Positions 1-8,639 are shown, counted from the first letter of the stretch. The stretch: DNA of 64,000 bases from Bacteroidota bacterium (GCA_023386965.1 JAEWIR010000032.1:1-64000); one strand, 5' to 3'. Translations and numbers: made by a program. The notes: generated from the letters alone by a model not told the origin.

Positions 1-632
1 GTTCTGCAAGGACTGCTGATGTTAAGAAATATCCGGCTAATGACCTTGGACTTTACGGTATGTTTGGTAACGTAGCCGAATGGACTGCCGATGTGTATCG
101 TCCGATTATCGATTCCGATTATAACGACTTCAATTACTACAGAGGTAATGCGCCACAAAGAATCCTTAGAAATGGTGACGGAACCTATGCACGTGTAGAC
201 GACGGAAGTATACAGTATGACACGCTTGCTGACGGCAGACTTCTCTATAAAAACCTTCCGGGTCAATACCAGAGAGAAACCATCGCAGACTACAGTAATT
301 TCAGGGATGGCGACAGACAGTCTTCACTGAACTTCAGAGCCGGTGATGAAGACAGTGCAGCAAATGCAAATTTCAACATGTATAATGCACCGCGTAAGAA
401 TTTCTTCGTGGACGGTAGCGGAAGAGTTGTAGTACAAAAGGACAACGCATCCAGAACTTCAGCCATCACCAACGAAATCAGAGTTGTAAAAGGTGGTTCA
501 TGGCAGGATACAGCTTACTGGCTGGATCCGGGACAGAGAAGATTCAAGAGCCAGAGCGGCGGTTATGGATGGATCGGATTCCGTGTAGCACAGGATGCTC
601 GTGGAGCACAGAACAACAGATCAAGAAGATAA
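1..632 (+). CDS. gldJ: Gliding motility lipoprotein GldJ, C-terminal part (5' end outside window)
   Basis: The reading frame is open from base 3 with no start in the window, so only the last ~210 residues are present. They carry the formylglycine-generating-enzyme/sulfatase-modifying-factor fold: a GLYGMFGNVAEW motif near the left edge and a VVKGGSW ... GFRVAQ ending. In Bacteroidota this fold is used without enzymatic activity by the gliding/type IX secretion lipoproteins GldJ and GldK. GldJ stabilises GldK and is needed for gliding and T9SS function at the outer membrane/periplasm interface. murF follows directly, an arrangement I associate with gldJ rather than gldK. The assignment to GldJ over GldK therefore rests partly on context. 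Confidence 0.72.
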   Translation, partial: SARTADVKKYPANDLGLYGMFGNVAEWTADVYRPIIDSDYNDFNYYRGNAPQRILRNGDGTYARVDDGSIQYDTLADGRLLYKNLPGQYQRETIADYSNFRDGDRQSSLNFRAGDEDSAANANFNMYNAPRKNFFVDGSGRVVVQKDNASRTSAITNEIRVVKGGSWQDTAYWLDPGQRRFKSQSGGYGWIGFRVAQDARGAQNNRSRR

Positions 633-655
633 CATTAGTTGAAATAAATAATAAT

Positions 656-692
656 AAATCCTTCCCTCATACGGAAGGATTTATTTATTTTT
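656..692 (+). terminator. Rho-independent terminator after gldJ
   Basis: A perfect 10-bp stem (656-665 with 673-682) with a 7-nt loop runs into a T-rich tract (681-692). It ends 6 bases before the murF start, so murF must use read-through or a promoter inside gldJ. Confidence 0.8.
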
Positions 693-698
693 GACCCC

Positions 699-1970
699 AT
701 GAATCCCGAACTTTTCTATCCCCGGCTCCAGCAGTGTAACAAGGTATCCATTGACTCCAGAACCGTAGGGGCTGGTGATATTTTTTTTGCATTCTCCGGT
801 GAGAATTTTGATGCAGCCGTGAAAGCTTCAGAAGCTATCGACAACGGTGCGCTTGCTGTGATCGTAGAAAATAAGGATTTTGATGATTCTTCGCGGAATA
901 TCTTCTATGTTCCCAATACTCTTCAGTTTATGCAGGACCTGGCACGCATGCACAGAAAGAAACTCACCATTCCTGTGATTGCACTAACGGGAAGCAACGG
1001 AAAGACAACCACGAAGGAACTTATGGCAACTGCACTTTCCGGCAAGTTCCGTGTGCTGTATACTTTCGGTAATCTTAATAACCATATTGGCGTTCCTCTG
1101 ACGCTGATGTCCGTAAAACCGGAGCATGAGATCGCGGTCGTAGAAATGGGTGCCAATCATCAGAAAGAGATCGAATTACTCTGCTCCATTGCTCAGCCGG
1201 ATTATGGATATATCACCAACTTCGGAAAAGCGCATCTGGAGGGTTTTGGGGGATTTGAAGGTGTTATTGCCGGTAAATCTGAGTTGTATAATTATCTGAA
1301 AGCAAATGGTAAAACGGTGATCGTTAATGCCGATGATCCTTTGCAGGTTGAAAAGACCCAGGCCTACCAGCCCGCGCTTAGCTTCGGTACAGATAATGCC
1401 GATTATATATTCACACCTTTGTGTAAAGGCAATTTTGTGGGTCTCTGTTTCGGAGATACCAAAATAATGAGCCAGCTCACCGGAATTTTTAATTTCAGCA
1501 ACCTTAGTGCAGCCGTGACGTTAGGACTTCATTTTGGCGTTCCGGCGAAAAGAATAAAATCGGCAATCGAAGATTATGAACCCACCAACATGCGCTCGCA
1601 GGTGATGGCAAAAGACGGCCGAACCATGGTGCTCGATACTTACAATGCCAATCCAAGCTCAATGGCGGGTTCACTGCAGAATTTCAAATCGTTTGAAGGC
1701 TCAAAAACAATTATCATCGGCGATATGCGTGAACTTGGTGCTGAGAGTCTGGCTGAGCATACCTCAATACTCAATATGGCCTTACAAATGGAATTCGACC
1801 AAATCATTACAGTGGGAGAGCAGTTTGAAGCGGTTGCCAAATCGCCTCTGTCATTTCGAACAACAGCAGAACTTACCGATTATCTGAAAGACAATCCGGT
1901 TACATCGAAAAATATTCTGTTAAAGGCCTCCAGAGGAATTGGTCTGGAAAAGGTGCTTGATGTTCTTTAG
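699..1970 (+). CDS. murF: UDP-N-acetylmuramoyl-tripeptide--D-alanyl-D-alanine ligase MurF
   Basis: Cytoplasmic Mur ligase (423 aa) that adds D-Ala-D-Ala to UDP-MurNAc-tripeptide, the last soluble step of peptidoglycan precursor synthesis. The N-terminal UDP-substrate domain (about 1-85) contains SIDSRTVGAGDIFFAF. The central ATPase has the P-loop TGSNGKTTTKEL at about residues 97-108 and NNHIGVPLTLM after it. The C-terminal ligase domain begins near DTYNANPSSM and contains the IIGDMRELG motif. Length is normal for the family. The last 4 bases overlap the convergent NUDIX gene. Confidence 0.96.
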   Translation: MNPELFYPRLQQCNKVSIDSRTVGAGDIFFAFSGENFDAAVKASEAIDNGALAVIVENKDFDDSSRNIFYVPNTLQFMQDLARMHRKKLTIPVIALTGSNGKTTTKELMATALSGKFRVLYTFGNLNNHIGVPLTLMSVKPEHEIAVVEMGANHQKEIELLCSIAQPDYGYITNFGKAHLEGFGGFEGVIAGKSELYNYLKANGKTVIVNADDPLQVEKTQAYQPALSFGTDNADYIFTPLCKGNFVGLCFGDTKIMSQLTGIFNFSNLSAAVTLGLHFGVPAKRIKSAIEDYEPTNMRSQVMAKDGRTMVLDTYNANPSSMAGSLQNFKSFEGSKTIIIGDMRELGAESLAEHTSILNMALQMEFDQIITVGEQFEAVAKSPLSFRTTAELTDYLKDNPVTSKNILLKASRGIGLEKVLDVL

Positions 1971-2575
1971 AGATTTTTCTCCCAAACTTCGTTCAGGATC
2001 ATCCTAATATTGTGGAAGGTGGCAGGGAAAACTTCCTGTCTTATCCGGTGGTCGCTTTTCCAGTCGACAGCAGTAATACCTTCTTCCAGCTGGGGTTTTG
2101 CATTTCCGGTACCTACATAACTCATCTTGAACCAATAAGTAGTCTTCAGTACACGGTCACCATTTCTCTCGGTATAGATGTGGAAGGTGTTGTTGATGAA
2201 GGATTCGAGTATCAGTTCACTTAAACCGGTCTCTTCTTCCACTTCACGCAGTGCAGCCTGCTCCAGGGATTCACCTTTTTCCAGTTTACCTTTTGGCAGG
2301 TCCCATTTGCTGAGTCTTTTAATGAACAGGATCTCTTTGTTGGCATTGGTCACGATTCCGCCGGCTGCCTCAATTACATGAAACATGTGCGTAAAATCTT
2401 CCCAAAGTTCCTCTATATTTTCTCCGTAGACATTTATTTCGGGGCAGGAAGTATTCTGCAGGAGGTCAACGGCGATTTCCAAAGTTGCAAAGCCCTCGTA
2501 ACGCAGGTTTTTTTCAATATCCTCGGGATATTTACTTATTGTTAATTTTTTTTCGTTAACAAAAACTTTATACAT
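1967..2575 (-). CDS. NUDIX hydrolase
   Basis: A 202-residue protein with a complete Nudix box: GKLEKGESLEQAALREVEEETGL-type signature at about residues 106-128, matching GX5EX7REUXEEXGU. Such enzymes hydrolyse nucleoside diphosphates linked to another moiety with Mg2+. The substrate cannot be read from sequence. The N-terminal ~85 residues precede the Nudix fold and resemble the extra domain of Bacteroidota homologues. The ATG at 2573-2575 is embedded in a 9-bp inverted repeat shared with the divergent gene. The 3' end overlaps murF by 4 bp, tail to tail. Confidence 0.88.
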   Translation of the reverse strand: MYKVFVNEKKLTISKYPEDIEKNLRYEGFATLEIAVDLLQNTSCPEINVYGENIEELWEDFTHMFHVIEAAGGIVTNANKEILFIKRLSKWDLPKGKLEKGESLEQAALREVEEETGLSELILESFINNTFHIYTERNGDRVLKTTYWFKMSYVGTGNAKPQLEEGITAVDWKSDHRIRQEVFPATFHNIRMILNEVWEKNL

Positions 2576-2598
2576 TTGTAAGACTTTAATCTTACAAA
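2571..2598 (+). promoter_or_regulatory. -7 element plus 9-bp inverted repeat in divergent NUDIX/SRPBCC gap
   Basis: TACATTTG at 2571-2578 matches TAnnTTTG and would drive the SRPBCC gene. A perfect inverted repeat TTTGTAAGA / TCTTACAAA (2575-2583, 2590-2598, 6-nt centre) fills almost the whole 32-bp divergent gap. It could be an operator or simply shared promoter symmetry. Confidence 0.45.
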
Positions 2599-2607
2599 AA
2601 TAGAAAA

Positions 2608-3000
2608 ATGAATTTAGAAGGACGAAAAATATTACTTAATAAACCGGTGTCGGAAATCGTTGATTTGCTTAAGGATCCTGAGAATTATAAGCAGTTGATG
2701 CCGGAGGGCCTTCAGAAATTTGATGCCATTGCAGACGGGTTTAAATTCTCGCTGAAAGGCATGCCCGAAATCGCGCTTAAATTGGGTGAGGTGAGTGAAC
2801 AAAAGGCGGTTTTGCGGTCGGCAAGTTCCAGTATGGATTTTGAACTTACTACTAAAATGAATGCTGTTTCCGATACACAAACGGAGGTACAAATGTTTTT
2901 TGAAGGCAAGTTCAATCCGTTTATCAAGATGATGGTCGAAAAGCCGCTTCAGAATTTTATGAATGCACTTACGGACAAGATTGAGACGATGTACGCTTAA
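2608..3000 (+). CDS. SRPBCC-fold (START/polyketide-cyclase-like) protein
   Basis: A 130-residue soluble protein with the pattern of the SRPBCC hydrophobic-pocket fold: an N-terminal strand followed by VSEIVDLLKDPENYKQLMP, where the helix carries the family's NxxxxxxLMP pattern, then alternating strands and a long C-terminal helix (KPLQNFMNALTDKIETMY). No catalytic residues are evident and the ligand is unknown. It is transcribed away from the NUDIX gene. In related Flavobacteriia I recall a pyrE gene sitting between these two families; it is absent here. Confidence 0.7.
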   Translation: MNLEGRKILLNKPVSEIVDLLKDPENYKQLMPEGLQKFDAIADGFKFSLKGMPEIALKLGEVSEQKAVLRSASSSMDFELTTKMNAVSDTQTEVQMFFEGKFNPFIKMMVEKPLQNFMNALTDKIETMYA

Positions 3001-3022
3001 ACAACATCTGATTTTTTGTCAA

Positions 3023-3057
3023 TAAAAAAAACAATCCCCGGGCGAAAGCCCGGGGAT
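3023..3057 (-). terminator. Terminator of dnaK
   Basis: A 10-bp perfect G+C-rich stem (3034-3043 / 3048-3057) with a GAAA tetraloop. On the minus strand it is followed by a run of eight Ts (3023-3030). It also separates dnaK from the convergent SRPBCC gene. Confidence 0.9.
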
Positions 3058-3080
3058 CGTTATATTAGGACTGGAAGTAA

Positions 3081-4979
3081 TTACTTCACCTCCTCAAAAT
3101 CAGCATCCTGAACATCATCAGCACCTGCGTTTCCTGCTGGGTTACCCTGCGCCTGCTCGGCTCCCGGCTGTCCCTGCTGTCCCGCAGCATACATTTCCTC
3201 TGAAGCGGCCATCCAGGCAGCATCCAAAGCTTCTGTTTTTGTTTTGATGCTTTCCATGTCTTTAGCGTCAAAGGCTGTTTTCAGTTCCGCTGCCGCAGAT
3301 TCCACAGCTGCTTTTTTGTCAGCAGATAGCTTGTCACCAAATTCCTTCAGTTGCTTCTCGGTCTGGAAAATAAGTCCGTCGGCTTTGTTCAGCACTTCCA
3401 CCTCTTCTTTTTTCTTCGCGTCAGAGGAAGCATTTTCTTCAGCTTCACGCTTCATTCTGGCGATTTCCTCCTCGGAAAGACCTGAACTTGCCTGAATCTT
3501 GATGGACTGCTCTTTACCGGTTCCTTTATCTTTCGCAGAAACGTGCAGGATACCGTTGGCATCAATATCAAACGTTACTTCAATCTGAGGAACACCTCTT
3601 GGTGCCGGTGGAATGTCTGTAAGGTCAAATCTTCCGATTTCCTTGTTATCGTTGAACATCGGTCTTTCACCCTGACCCACTCTGATGGATACTGCAGGCT
3701 GGTTATCACTCGCCGTGGAGAAAGTCTCAGATTTTTTGGTAGGAATAGTTGTGTTGGCTTCAATAAGCTTTGTAAACACAGAACCCATAGTTTCAATACC
3801 TAAGGAAAGTGGAGTTACATCCAGAAGAAGTACATCTTTTACATCACCTGTAAGTACACCACCCTGGATAGCTGCTCCAATAGCCACAACTTCATCCGGG
3901 TTTACTCCTTTAGACGGCTTCTTGCCGAAGAATTTCTCAACTTCTTCCTGAATGATAGGGATTCTTGTAGAACCACCTACCAGGATTACCTCGTCGATGT
4001 CCGAGATGGAAAGTCCCGCGTCAGAAAGGGCCTTTTTACATGGCTCCATAGAACGTCTTACAAGGTCAGCGGAAAGTTGTTCAAATTTAGCTTTGGTCAG
4101 TGTCTTTACCATGTGCTTAGGACCTGTAGCCGTAGCAGTGATGTATGGAAGGTTGATTTCTGTCTGTGTGGAAGAGGAAAGTTCGATCTTCGCTTTCTCA
4201 GCAGCTTCTTTAAGTCTCTGCAAAGCAATTGCGTCAGACTTAAGGTCTACACCTTCTTCCGCCTTAAACTCGTCGGCCATCCAGTTGATGATCACATCAT
4301 CGAAATCATCACCACCCAGGTGAGTATCTCCGTTTGTAGAAAGTACTTCGAATACACCGTCTCCAAGGTCAAGGATGGAAACGTCAAAAGTACCGCCACC
4401 TAAATCGTATACTGCGATTTTCTGGTCTTTGTGAGACTTGTCCATACCGTAGGCAAGTGCAGCGGCAGTTGGCTCGTTGATGATTCTTTCAACAGTCAGA
4501 CCTGCGATTTCGCCAGCCTCCTTGGTAGCCTGTCTCTGGGCATCGTTAAAGTAAGCAGGAACGGTAATTACCGCACGGGTAACTTCCTGACCCAGATAAT
4601 CTTCTGCAGTTTTCTTCATTTTCTGAAGAATCATTGCTGAAATTTCCTGTGGTGTATATTCTCTGTCGTCTATCTTTACTTTTACAGTGTCGTTAGGTCC
4701 GGATACCACTTTATATGGTACTCTGCTGATTTCGCTGGCATCGTCCTTGAAATGTGTTCCAATAAATCTCTTGATGGAATATACCGTTTTCTCCGGGTTG
4801 GTTACAGCCTGTCTTTTAGCGGGATCTCCCACTTTTCTTTCGCCGTCCTCAGTAAAAGCCACGATAGAAGGGGTGGTTCTTTTACCTTCAGCATTAGGGA
4901 TAACCACTGCATCCTTACCTTCCATTACTGCAACGCAGGAGTTGGTAGTACCCAAATCGATTCCGATTATTTTACTCAT
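3081..4979 (-). CDS. dnaK: Chaperone DnaK (Hsp70)
   Basis: A 632-residue Hsp70 that binds exposed hydrophobic peptides in an ATP cycle with DnaJ and GrpE. It starts with [21 protein letters not shown] (phosphate-1 loop), has the [18 protein letters not shown] and [15 protein letters not shown] signatures and the VGGSTRIP motif in the nucleotide-binding domain (about 1-385). The substrate-binding domain contains the linker [16 protein letters not shown]. The C-terminal tail is rich in Gly/Gln/Ala and ends in DADFEEVK, close to the usual conserved EEV-type tail. It is monocistronic here, with no grpE or dnaJ beside it. Confidence 0.98.
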   Translation of the reverse strand: MSKIIGIDLGTTNSCVAVMEGKDAVVIPNAEGKRTTPSIVAFTEDGERKVGDPAKRQAVTNPEKTVYSIKRFIGTHFKDDASEISRVPYKVVSGPNDTVKVKIDDREYTPQEISAMILQKMKKTAEDYLGQEVTRAVITVPAYFNDAQRQATKEAGEIAGLTVERIINEPTAAALAYGMDKSHKDQKIAVYDLGGGTFDVSILDLGDGVFEVLSTNGDTHLGGDDFDDVIINWMADEFKAEEGVDLKSDAIALQRLKEAAEKAKIELSSSTQTEINLPYITATATGPKHMVKTLTKAKFEQLSADLVRRSMEPCKKALSDAGLSISDIDEVILVGGSTRIPIIQEEVEKFFGKKPSKGVNPDEVVAIGAAIQGGVLTGDVKDVLLLDVTPLSLGIETMGSVFTKLIEANTTIPTKKSETFSTASDNQPAVSIRVGQGERPMFNDNKEIGRFDLTDIPPAPRGVPQIEVTFDIDANGILHVSAKDKGTGKEQSIKIQASSGLSEEEIARMKREAEENASSDAKKKEEVEVLNKADGLIFQTEKQLKEFGDKLSADKKAAVESAAAELKTAFDAKDMESIKTKTEALDAAWMAASEEMYAAGQQGQPGAEQAQGNPAGNAGADDVQDADFEEVK

Positions 4980-5045
4980 AGTATCTATTTTTATTTTTTA
5001 CAATTTGAGGTCAATTTCTCTAAATCTGTACCAAGAAAAAAATTG

Positions 5046-5058
5046 TGACAAATTGACA
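5046..5058 (-). promoter_or_regulatory. Tandem TGTCA repeats upstream of dnaK
   Basis: On the minus strand two TGTCA pentamers sit 8 bp apart (5046-5050, 5054-5058), followed by CTTGGTACAGATTTAG nearer the gene. No TAnnTTTG element is visible between here and the start, so this may be a dedicated heat-shock promoter region. Function is inferred only. Confidence 0.3.
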
Positions 5059-5119
5059 TTGGCAGCGGCAGTTTTGCCAAACAACAATTTTTTTTCGGAA
5101 CTGCTTAGCAAAAAAAACA

Positions 5120-5147
5120 AAAAGCACTTCCCGGGGGCAGTGCTTTT
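5120..5147 (-). terminator. Terminator of the MliC-like lipoprotein gene
   Basis: A 9-bp stem (5120-5128 / 5139-5147) around a G/C-rich loop; the minus strand continues into a T-rich tract (complement of the A run 5110-5123). Confidence 0.75.
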
Positions 5148-5172
5148 AACAATAGTAACAGTAATGCGGTTA

Positions 5173-5520
5173 TTATCTGTAAATGCAGTCCGAACCATCT
5201 TTATGCGTCAGCCGTCCTGCCTTGCCGTCTTCCAGCAGTTCCCAGGTATAAGTGCTATTGCCAAAAAAAGGATCACCATTCGGATTGGTCCCACGTGCGG
5301 AAAGTTTTTCTTCTTTTTCCTGATCCCTTTTAATTTTCACAGCCACCATGTCTCCTTCGGCAAAATAAATGGCTGTAAGCGTACTTCCATCTTCACATTT
5401 AAGGAGCTGGGCTTCCTGCTCGAGTGAACTTTCGGCATTCTCTGTTTTATTGTTTCCAGGATTTGAGCAGGCAGTGAAAAGGGAGGTCGCCAGGGTTAGG
5501 ACGAGGAAGCAGTTCTTCAT
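5173..5520 (-). CDS. Small lipoprotein resembling MliC lysozyme inhibitors
   Basis: 115 residues with a type II signal peptide (lipobox LFTAC, Cys about residue 18), so predicted to be membrane anchored. The body has the short beta-barrel pattern of the MliC/PliC family: KCEDGSTLTAIYF early, a central strand pair, and a terminal paired Cys (SDCIYR) that could form a disulfide with the first Cys. MliC proteins inhibit C-type lysozymes. The characteristic S-x-S-G-x-x-Y loop is not clearly conserved (LSARGTNPNG instead), so inhibitor activity is uncertain. Confidence 0.55.
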   Translation of the reverse strand: MKNCFLVLTLATSLFTACSNPGNNKTENAESSLEQEAQLLKCEDGSTLTAIYFAEGDMVAVKIKRDQEKEEKLSARGTNPNGDPFFGNSTYTWELLEDGKAGRLTHKDGSDCIYR

Positions 5521-5551
5521 ATTATTTTTTGTTTAATATATACGGAGCGGA

Positions 5552-5938
5552 TTATTTTTTGAGTGTCATAATGTATTCCACCATTTTCTTTGCATTCTCA
5601 CGGCTCATGCCGGCATGCGGAGTCATCGGAATTTCGCCCCAGTTGCCTTTTCCACCCTCAATAATCTTGGTGGCCAGCATTTCAAGATCACCTTCAGTGT
5701 ATTTATCGGCAACTTCCTGATAGGAGGGACCTACAAGACGTGCGTCTTCTTTGTGACACGTCAGGCAGTCCGCACCTTCAATAAGGGCCAGTCCGGGGTG
5801 TTTACCTGCGGCGGCGGAATCAACAGTCTTCACCACCGGTTCTTCCAGCATTACATTACTTTCTGCATCAGTATTAACCGGTTGTTTACTGCAGGCTGTT
5901 ATTGCGAGCGCTGCAATTATTGTGACATACTTTTTCAT
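5552..5938 (-). CDS. Lipoprotein monohaem cytochrome c
   Basis: 128 residues. A signal peptide ends in a lipobox (ITAC), followed by a short linker and one class I cytochrome c domain. The haem attachment site is CLTCH at about residues 68-72 (GADCLTCHKEDARLVGPSY) and the probable distal Met lies in IPMTPHAGMS. The layout is that of small c551/c552-type electron carriers. It is divergent from the nos operon across a 143-bp gap and could donate electrons to NosZ or another reductase, but the partner cannot be read from sequence. A perfect -7 element lies 17 bp upstream. Confidence 0.88.
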   Translation of the reverse strand: MKKYVTIIAALAITACSKQPVNTDAESNVMLEEPVVKTVDSAAAGKHPGLALIEGADCLTCHKEDARLVGPSYQEVADKYTEGDLEMLATKIIEGGKGNWGEIPMTPHAGMSRENAKKMVEYIMTLKK

Positions 5939-5954
5939 TATGTATATTTTTTAT

Positions 5955-5962
5955 CAAATTTA
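5955..5962 (-). promoter_or_regulatory. Promoter -7 element for the divergent cytochrome c gene
   Basis: Minus-strand TAAATTTG matches TAnnTTTG perfectly. The expected transcript start is ~5951, about 13 nt before the ATG. Confidence 0.55.
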
Positions 5963-6016
5963 TTTAATAACTCCTGTTTTATGAGGTCAAATTTGGAGAT
6001 AAATGTCATACAAAGT

Positions 6017-6034
6017 ATATGACTGTAATCATAT
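6017..6034 (+). promoter_or_regulatory. CRP/FNR-type operator upstream of the nos operon
   Basis: ATATGA-N6-TCATAT is a perfect 6-bp inverted repeat centred at 6025.5, equivalent to ATGAC-N4-ATCAT. Its centre is 30.5 bp upstream of the first base of the -7 element, placing it at about -41.5, the class II activator position. A second box with identical geometry precedes the fasciclin gene. Confidence 0.65.
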
Positions 6035-6055
6035 TCTTAATCGGGCAGATGTGGC

Positions 6056-6063
6056 TACATTTG
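6056..6063 (+). promoter_or_regulatory. Promoter -7 element of the nos operon
   Basis: TACATTTG matches TAnnTTTG; no TTTG-type -33 element lies upstream, which fits dependence on an activator bound at 6017-6034. The predicted transcript start is about 6067. Confidence 0.65.
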
Positions 6064-6081
6064 GGTATAAATAATTCAAAT

Positions 6082-6564
6082 ATGAAAACTATTCACTCAA
6101 TTGCTGCTGCGTTTCTGGCCCTCGGACTGGTATCCTGCGGTGGCGACAAGAAAACCGATTCAGTACCTACAGCCTCTACCGAAACAACTGCTACCGCAGA
6201 AAATTCAGGCACCAACGCTTATGATCCCAAAAGAGGGATTGGTAAACATGAGAATGTAGATGTAAGTACTTTTGACCCGGCTATGGCCGCAGAAGGCCGT
6301 AAACTTGCCGAGGTGAAGTGTACGTCATGTCATAAACCCACAGAGGAGAAACTGGTAGGCCCCGGCTGGAAAGGGGTTACCCAAAGACAGACTCCGGAAT
6401 GGATCATGAACTTCATCTCTAATCCGGATCCGATGATCGATGTGGACCCGGAACTTCAGAAGCAACTGGAACTTTGTCTGGTAAGGATGCCGAACCAGGG
6501 CTTAAACGATACGGAAGCCCGCCAGATTCTGGAGTATATGCGCGAAATTGACGGCGCCAAATAA
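6082..6564 (+). CDS. Lipoprotein cytochrome c, first gene of the nos operon
   Basis: 160 residues from the ATG at 6082. This start is chosen because it opens directly onto a signal peptide with a lipobox (LVSCGG) and lies 15 nt after the predicted transcript start; an upstream in-frame ATG at 6019 lies before the promoter. A Thr/Ala-rich linker is followed by a cytochrome c domain with CTSCH (about residue 75), GPGWKGVT and a probable Met ligand near LVRMPNQGL. It lies 30 bp upstream of nosZ, so it is the likely periplasmic electron donor to NosZ. Confidence 0.85.
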   Translation: MKTIHSIAAAFLALGLVSCGGDKKTDSVPTASTETTATAENSGTNAYDPKRGIGKHENVDVSTFDPAMAAEGRKLAEVKCTSCHKPTEEKLVGPGWKGVTQRQTPEWIMNFISNPDPMIDVDPELQKQLELCLVRMPNQGLNDTEARQILEYMREIDGAK

Positions 6565-6594
6565 TTCATAAGGAAACCCCCTCAACTATCAATA

Positions 6595-8592
6595 ATGAAA
6601 AGTCTTAAATTTTTTGGACTCGGATCCGTAATGGCTTTACTTCTGCTTTCAGGATGTAAACCCAAAGGAACAGAAACCGCTGTAACAGGCGATGCTGCCG
6701 AGAGAGTGTATGTGGCACCAGGCAAATATGATGAGTTTTACAACTTTGTAAGCGGTGGATTCAACGGACAGGTAAATGTATACGGTCTGCCCAGCGGAAG
6801 ACTGCTGAAAGTGCTGCCCGTTTTTTCTCAAAACCCTGAAAACGGTTATGGTTACAGTGAAGAAACCAAACCCATGCTGGAGACCTCACATGGATTTATT
6901 CCCTGGGACGACCAGCACCATTTGTCGCTGTCGCAAACCAATGGCGAAGTGGACGGCCGCTGGCTTTTTGCTAACGCCAATAACACACCGCGTGTAGCAA
7001 GGCTGGACCTCAAAACATTCAAAACCGTAGAAATCCTGGAGATCCCCAATTCCGCCGGTAATCACTCCTCACCATTCCTTACGGAGAATACTGAATATGT
7101 GGTGGCAGGAACCCGTTTCGCCGTGCCAATGGACGATCAGAGCGGTGATGTTCCTATTGAATCGTTCAAATCCAATTTTAAAGGTGTGCTTTCCTTTATA
7201 GGAATCGACAAGCAAAGTGGTGAAATGGACCTTTCTTTCCAGATTGAAGCGCCGGGTATCAATTTTGACCTTTCGCATGCCGGCAAGAAAAAGTCCGGCG
7301 ACTGGTTCTTCTTCTCCTGTTATAACTCTGAAAAAGCCAATACGCTTCTGGAGGTTAACGCATCGCAGAATGACAAGGATTTCATTATGGCGGTGAACTG
7401 GAAAAAGGCCGCCGAATTGGTGAAAGCAGGCAAAGGTCGGAAAGTGATGACCGATTATGCCCACAATAAATTTGATGAAAGTACCCACACTGCCACTTCT
7501 ACGATGAAGAAGGAAGTAATTGTACTGTCGGTGGAGGATATGAAGGACGCCATGTTCATGATTCCCTGCCCGAAATCGCCCCATGGCTGTGATGTAGATC
7601 CTACCGGTGAATATATTGTAGGTTCCGGTAAACTGGCCGCACTTATACCAGTATTTAGTTTTGACAAGATGATTAAAGCTATTGCAGATAAGAACTTCGC
7701 AGGTGAGTTTGACGGTGTAAAAGTCATTAAGTACGAAGCTGCGCTGCACGGTGAAGTTCAGAAACCTGGTTTGGGACCACTGCATACCGAATTTGACGGA
7801 AAAGGAAACGCCTACACATCCATGTTTGTATCGTCTGAAGTTGTGAAATGGAATATCAAGGACCTTAAGGTACTGGACAGACAGCCTACTTTCTATTCCG
7901 TGGGTCACCTGATGATCCCTGGCGGAGACTCGGCCAAACCTTTCGGAAAGTACCTGGTGGCTTACAACAAGATCACGAAGGACCGCTACCTGCCTACGGG
8001 TCCGGAACTGGCACAGTCAGCACAGTTGTATGACATCAGTGGCGACAAAATGAAACTGCTGCTGGACTACCCAACATTTGGAGAGCCGCATTATGCACAG
8101 GCCCTGCCGGGAGATATGCTTAAGGATCAGGTGAAATTCTTCAGGATTGAAGACAACAAACACCCTTACGCCACAAAAGGCGAGGCCGAAAGTAAAGTGG
8201 TAAGGGAAGGTAATAAAATCCATGTTTATATGACTTCCATCCGTTCTCACTTTGCCCCGGACAATATTGAAGGTGTAAGAGTAGGAGATGAAGTTTACTT
8301 CCACGTCACCAATCTGGAGCAGGACTGGGACATCCCGCACGGTTTTGCCATCAAGGGTGCCGAGAACGCCGAGCTTCTTATTATGCCGGGTGAGACCTGT
8401 ACCCTAAAATGGACGCCTAAGAAGCCAGGCATGTACCCAATGTACTGTACCGACTTCTGCAGCGCGCTGCACCAGGAAATGCAGGGCTATGTCCGGGTAT
8501 CGCCGGCCGGAAGCAATACACCGCTCATCTATTCCCTGAACAACAAGAAAGACAATGCACAAAGCCCCGTGAAAGCCGGAGAAACCAAATAA
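6595..8592 (+). CDS. nosZ: Nitrous-oxide reductase NosZ (clade II type)
   Basis: 665 residues. Reduces N2O to N2 in the periplasm with a CuZ cluster and a CuA site. The N-terminus is a Sec lipoprotein signal (LLLLSGCK), not the twin-arginine signal of clade I enzymes, which places it with clade II (atypical) NosZ. The seven-bladed propeller contains DDQHHLSLSQ (about residue 105) and further His ligands such as NFDLSHAG and GPLHTEFDG. The C-terminal cupredoxin has the CuA set in MYCTDFCSALHQEMQGY (about residues 612-628). Dedicated Cu-delivery genes follow. A terminator-like hairpin lies immediately downstream. Confidence 0.97.
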   Translation: MKSLKFFGLGSVMALLLLSGCKPKGTETAVTGDAAERVYVAPGKYDEFYNFVSGGFNGQVNVYGLPSGRLLKVLPVFSQNPENGYGYSEETKPMLETSHGFIPWDDQHHLSLSQTNGEVDGRWLFANANNTPRVARLDLKTFKTVEILEIPNSAGNHSSPFLTENTEYVVAGTRFAVPMDDQSGDVPIESFKSNFKGVLSFIGIDKQSGEMDLSFQIEAPGINFDLSHAGKKKSGDWFFFSCYNSEKANTLLEVNASQNDKDFIMAVNWKKAAELVKAGKGRKVMTDYAHNKFDESTHTATSTMKKEVIVLSVEDMKDAMFMIPCPKSPHGCDVDPTGEYIVGSGKLAALIPVFSFDKMIKAIADKNFAGEFDGVKVIKYEAALHGEVQKPGLGPLHTEFDGKGNAYTSMFVSSEVVKWNIKDLKVLDRQPTFYSVGHLMIPGGDSAKPFGKYLVAYNKITKDRYLPTGPELAQSAQLYDISGDKMKLLLDYPTFGEPHYAQALPGDMLKDQVKFFRIEDNKHPYATKGEAESKVVREGNKIHVYMTSIRSHFAPDNIEGVRVGDEVYFHVTNLEQDWDIPHGFAIKGAENAELLIMPGETCTLKWTPKKPGMYPMYCTDFCSALHQEMQGYVRVSPAGSNTPLIYSLNNKKDNAQSPVKAGETK

Positions 8593-8602
8593 TGTTAAAT
8601 AA

Positions 8603-8627
8603 GAGGGCAGAGGTTTCTGCCCTTTTT
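8603..8627 (+). terminator. Intra-operon terminator/attenuator after nosZ
   Basis: GGGCAGA / TCTGCCC 7-bp stem (8605-8611, 8616-8622) with a GGTT loop and five Ts (8623-8627), between nosZ and the next gene. It could hold downstream transcript levels below that of nosZ. Confidence 0.75.
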
Positions 8628-8639
8628 AATTTACCTGAA

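Noticed and set aside
5010..5040. Sigma-54 promoter upstream of dnaK
   Set aside because: TTGGTAC resembles the -24 element, but the -12 GC is missing (TAG instead), so the match fails at a required position.
4687..5427. Plus-strand open frame across the dnaK start and the lipoprotein gene
   Set aside because: Runs antisense over dnaK and the MliC-like gene and through a terminator; composition is low-complexity.
7069..7908. Long minus-strand open frame inside nosZ
   Set aside because: Antisense shadow of a confidently identified gene; no domain features.
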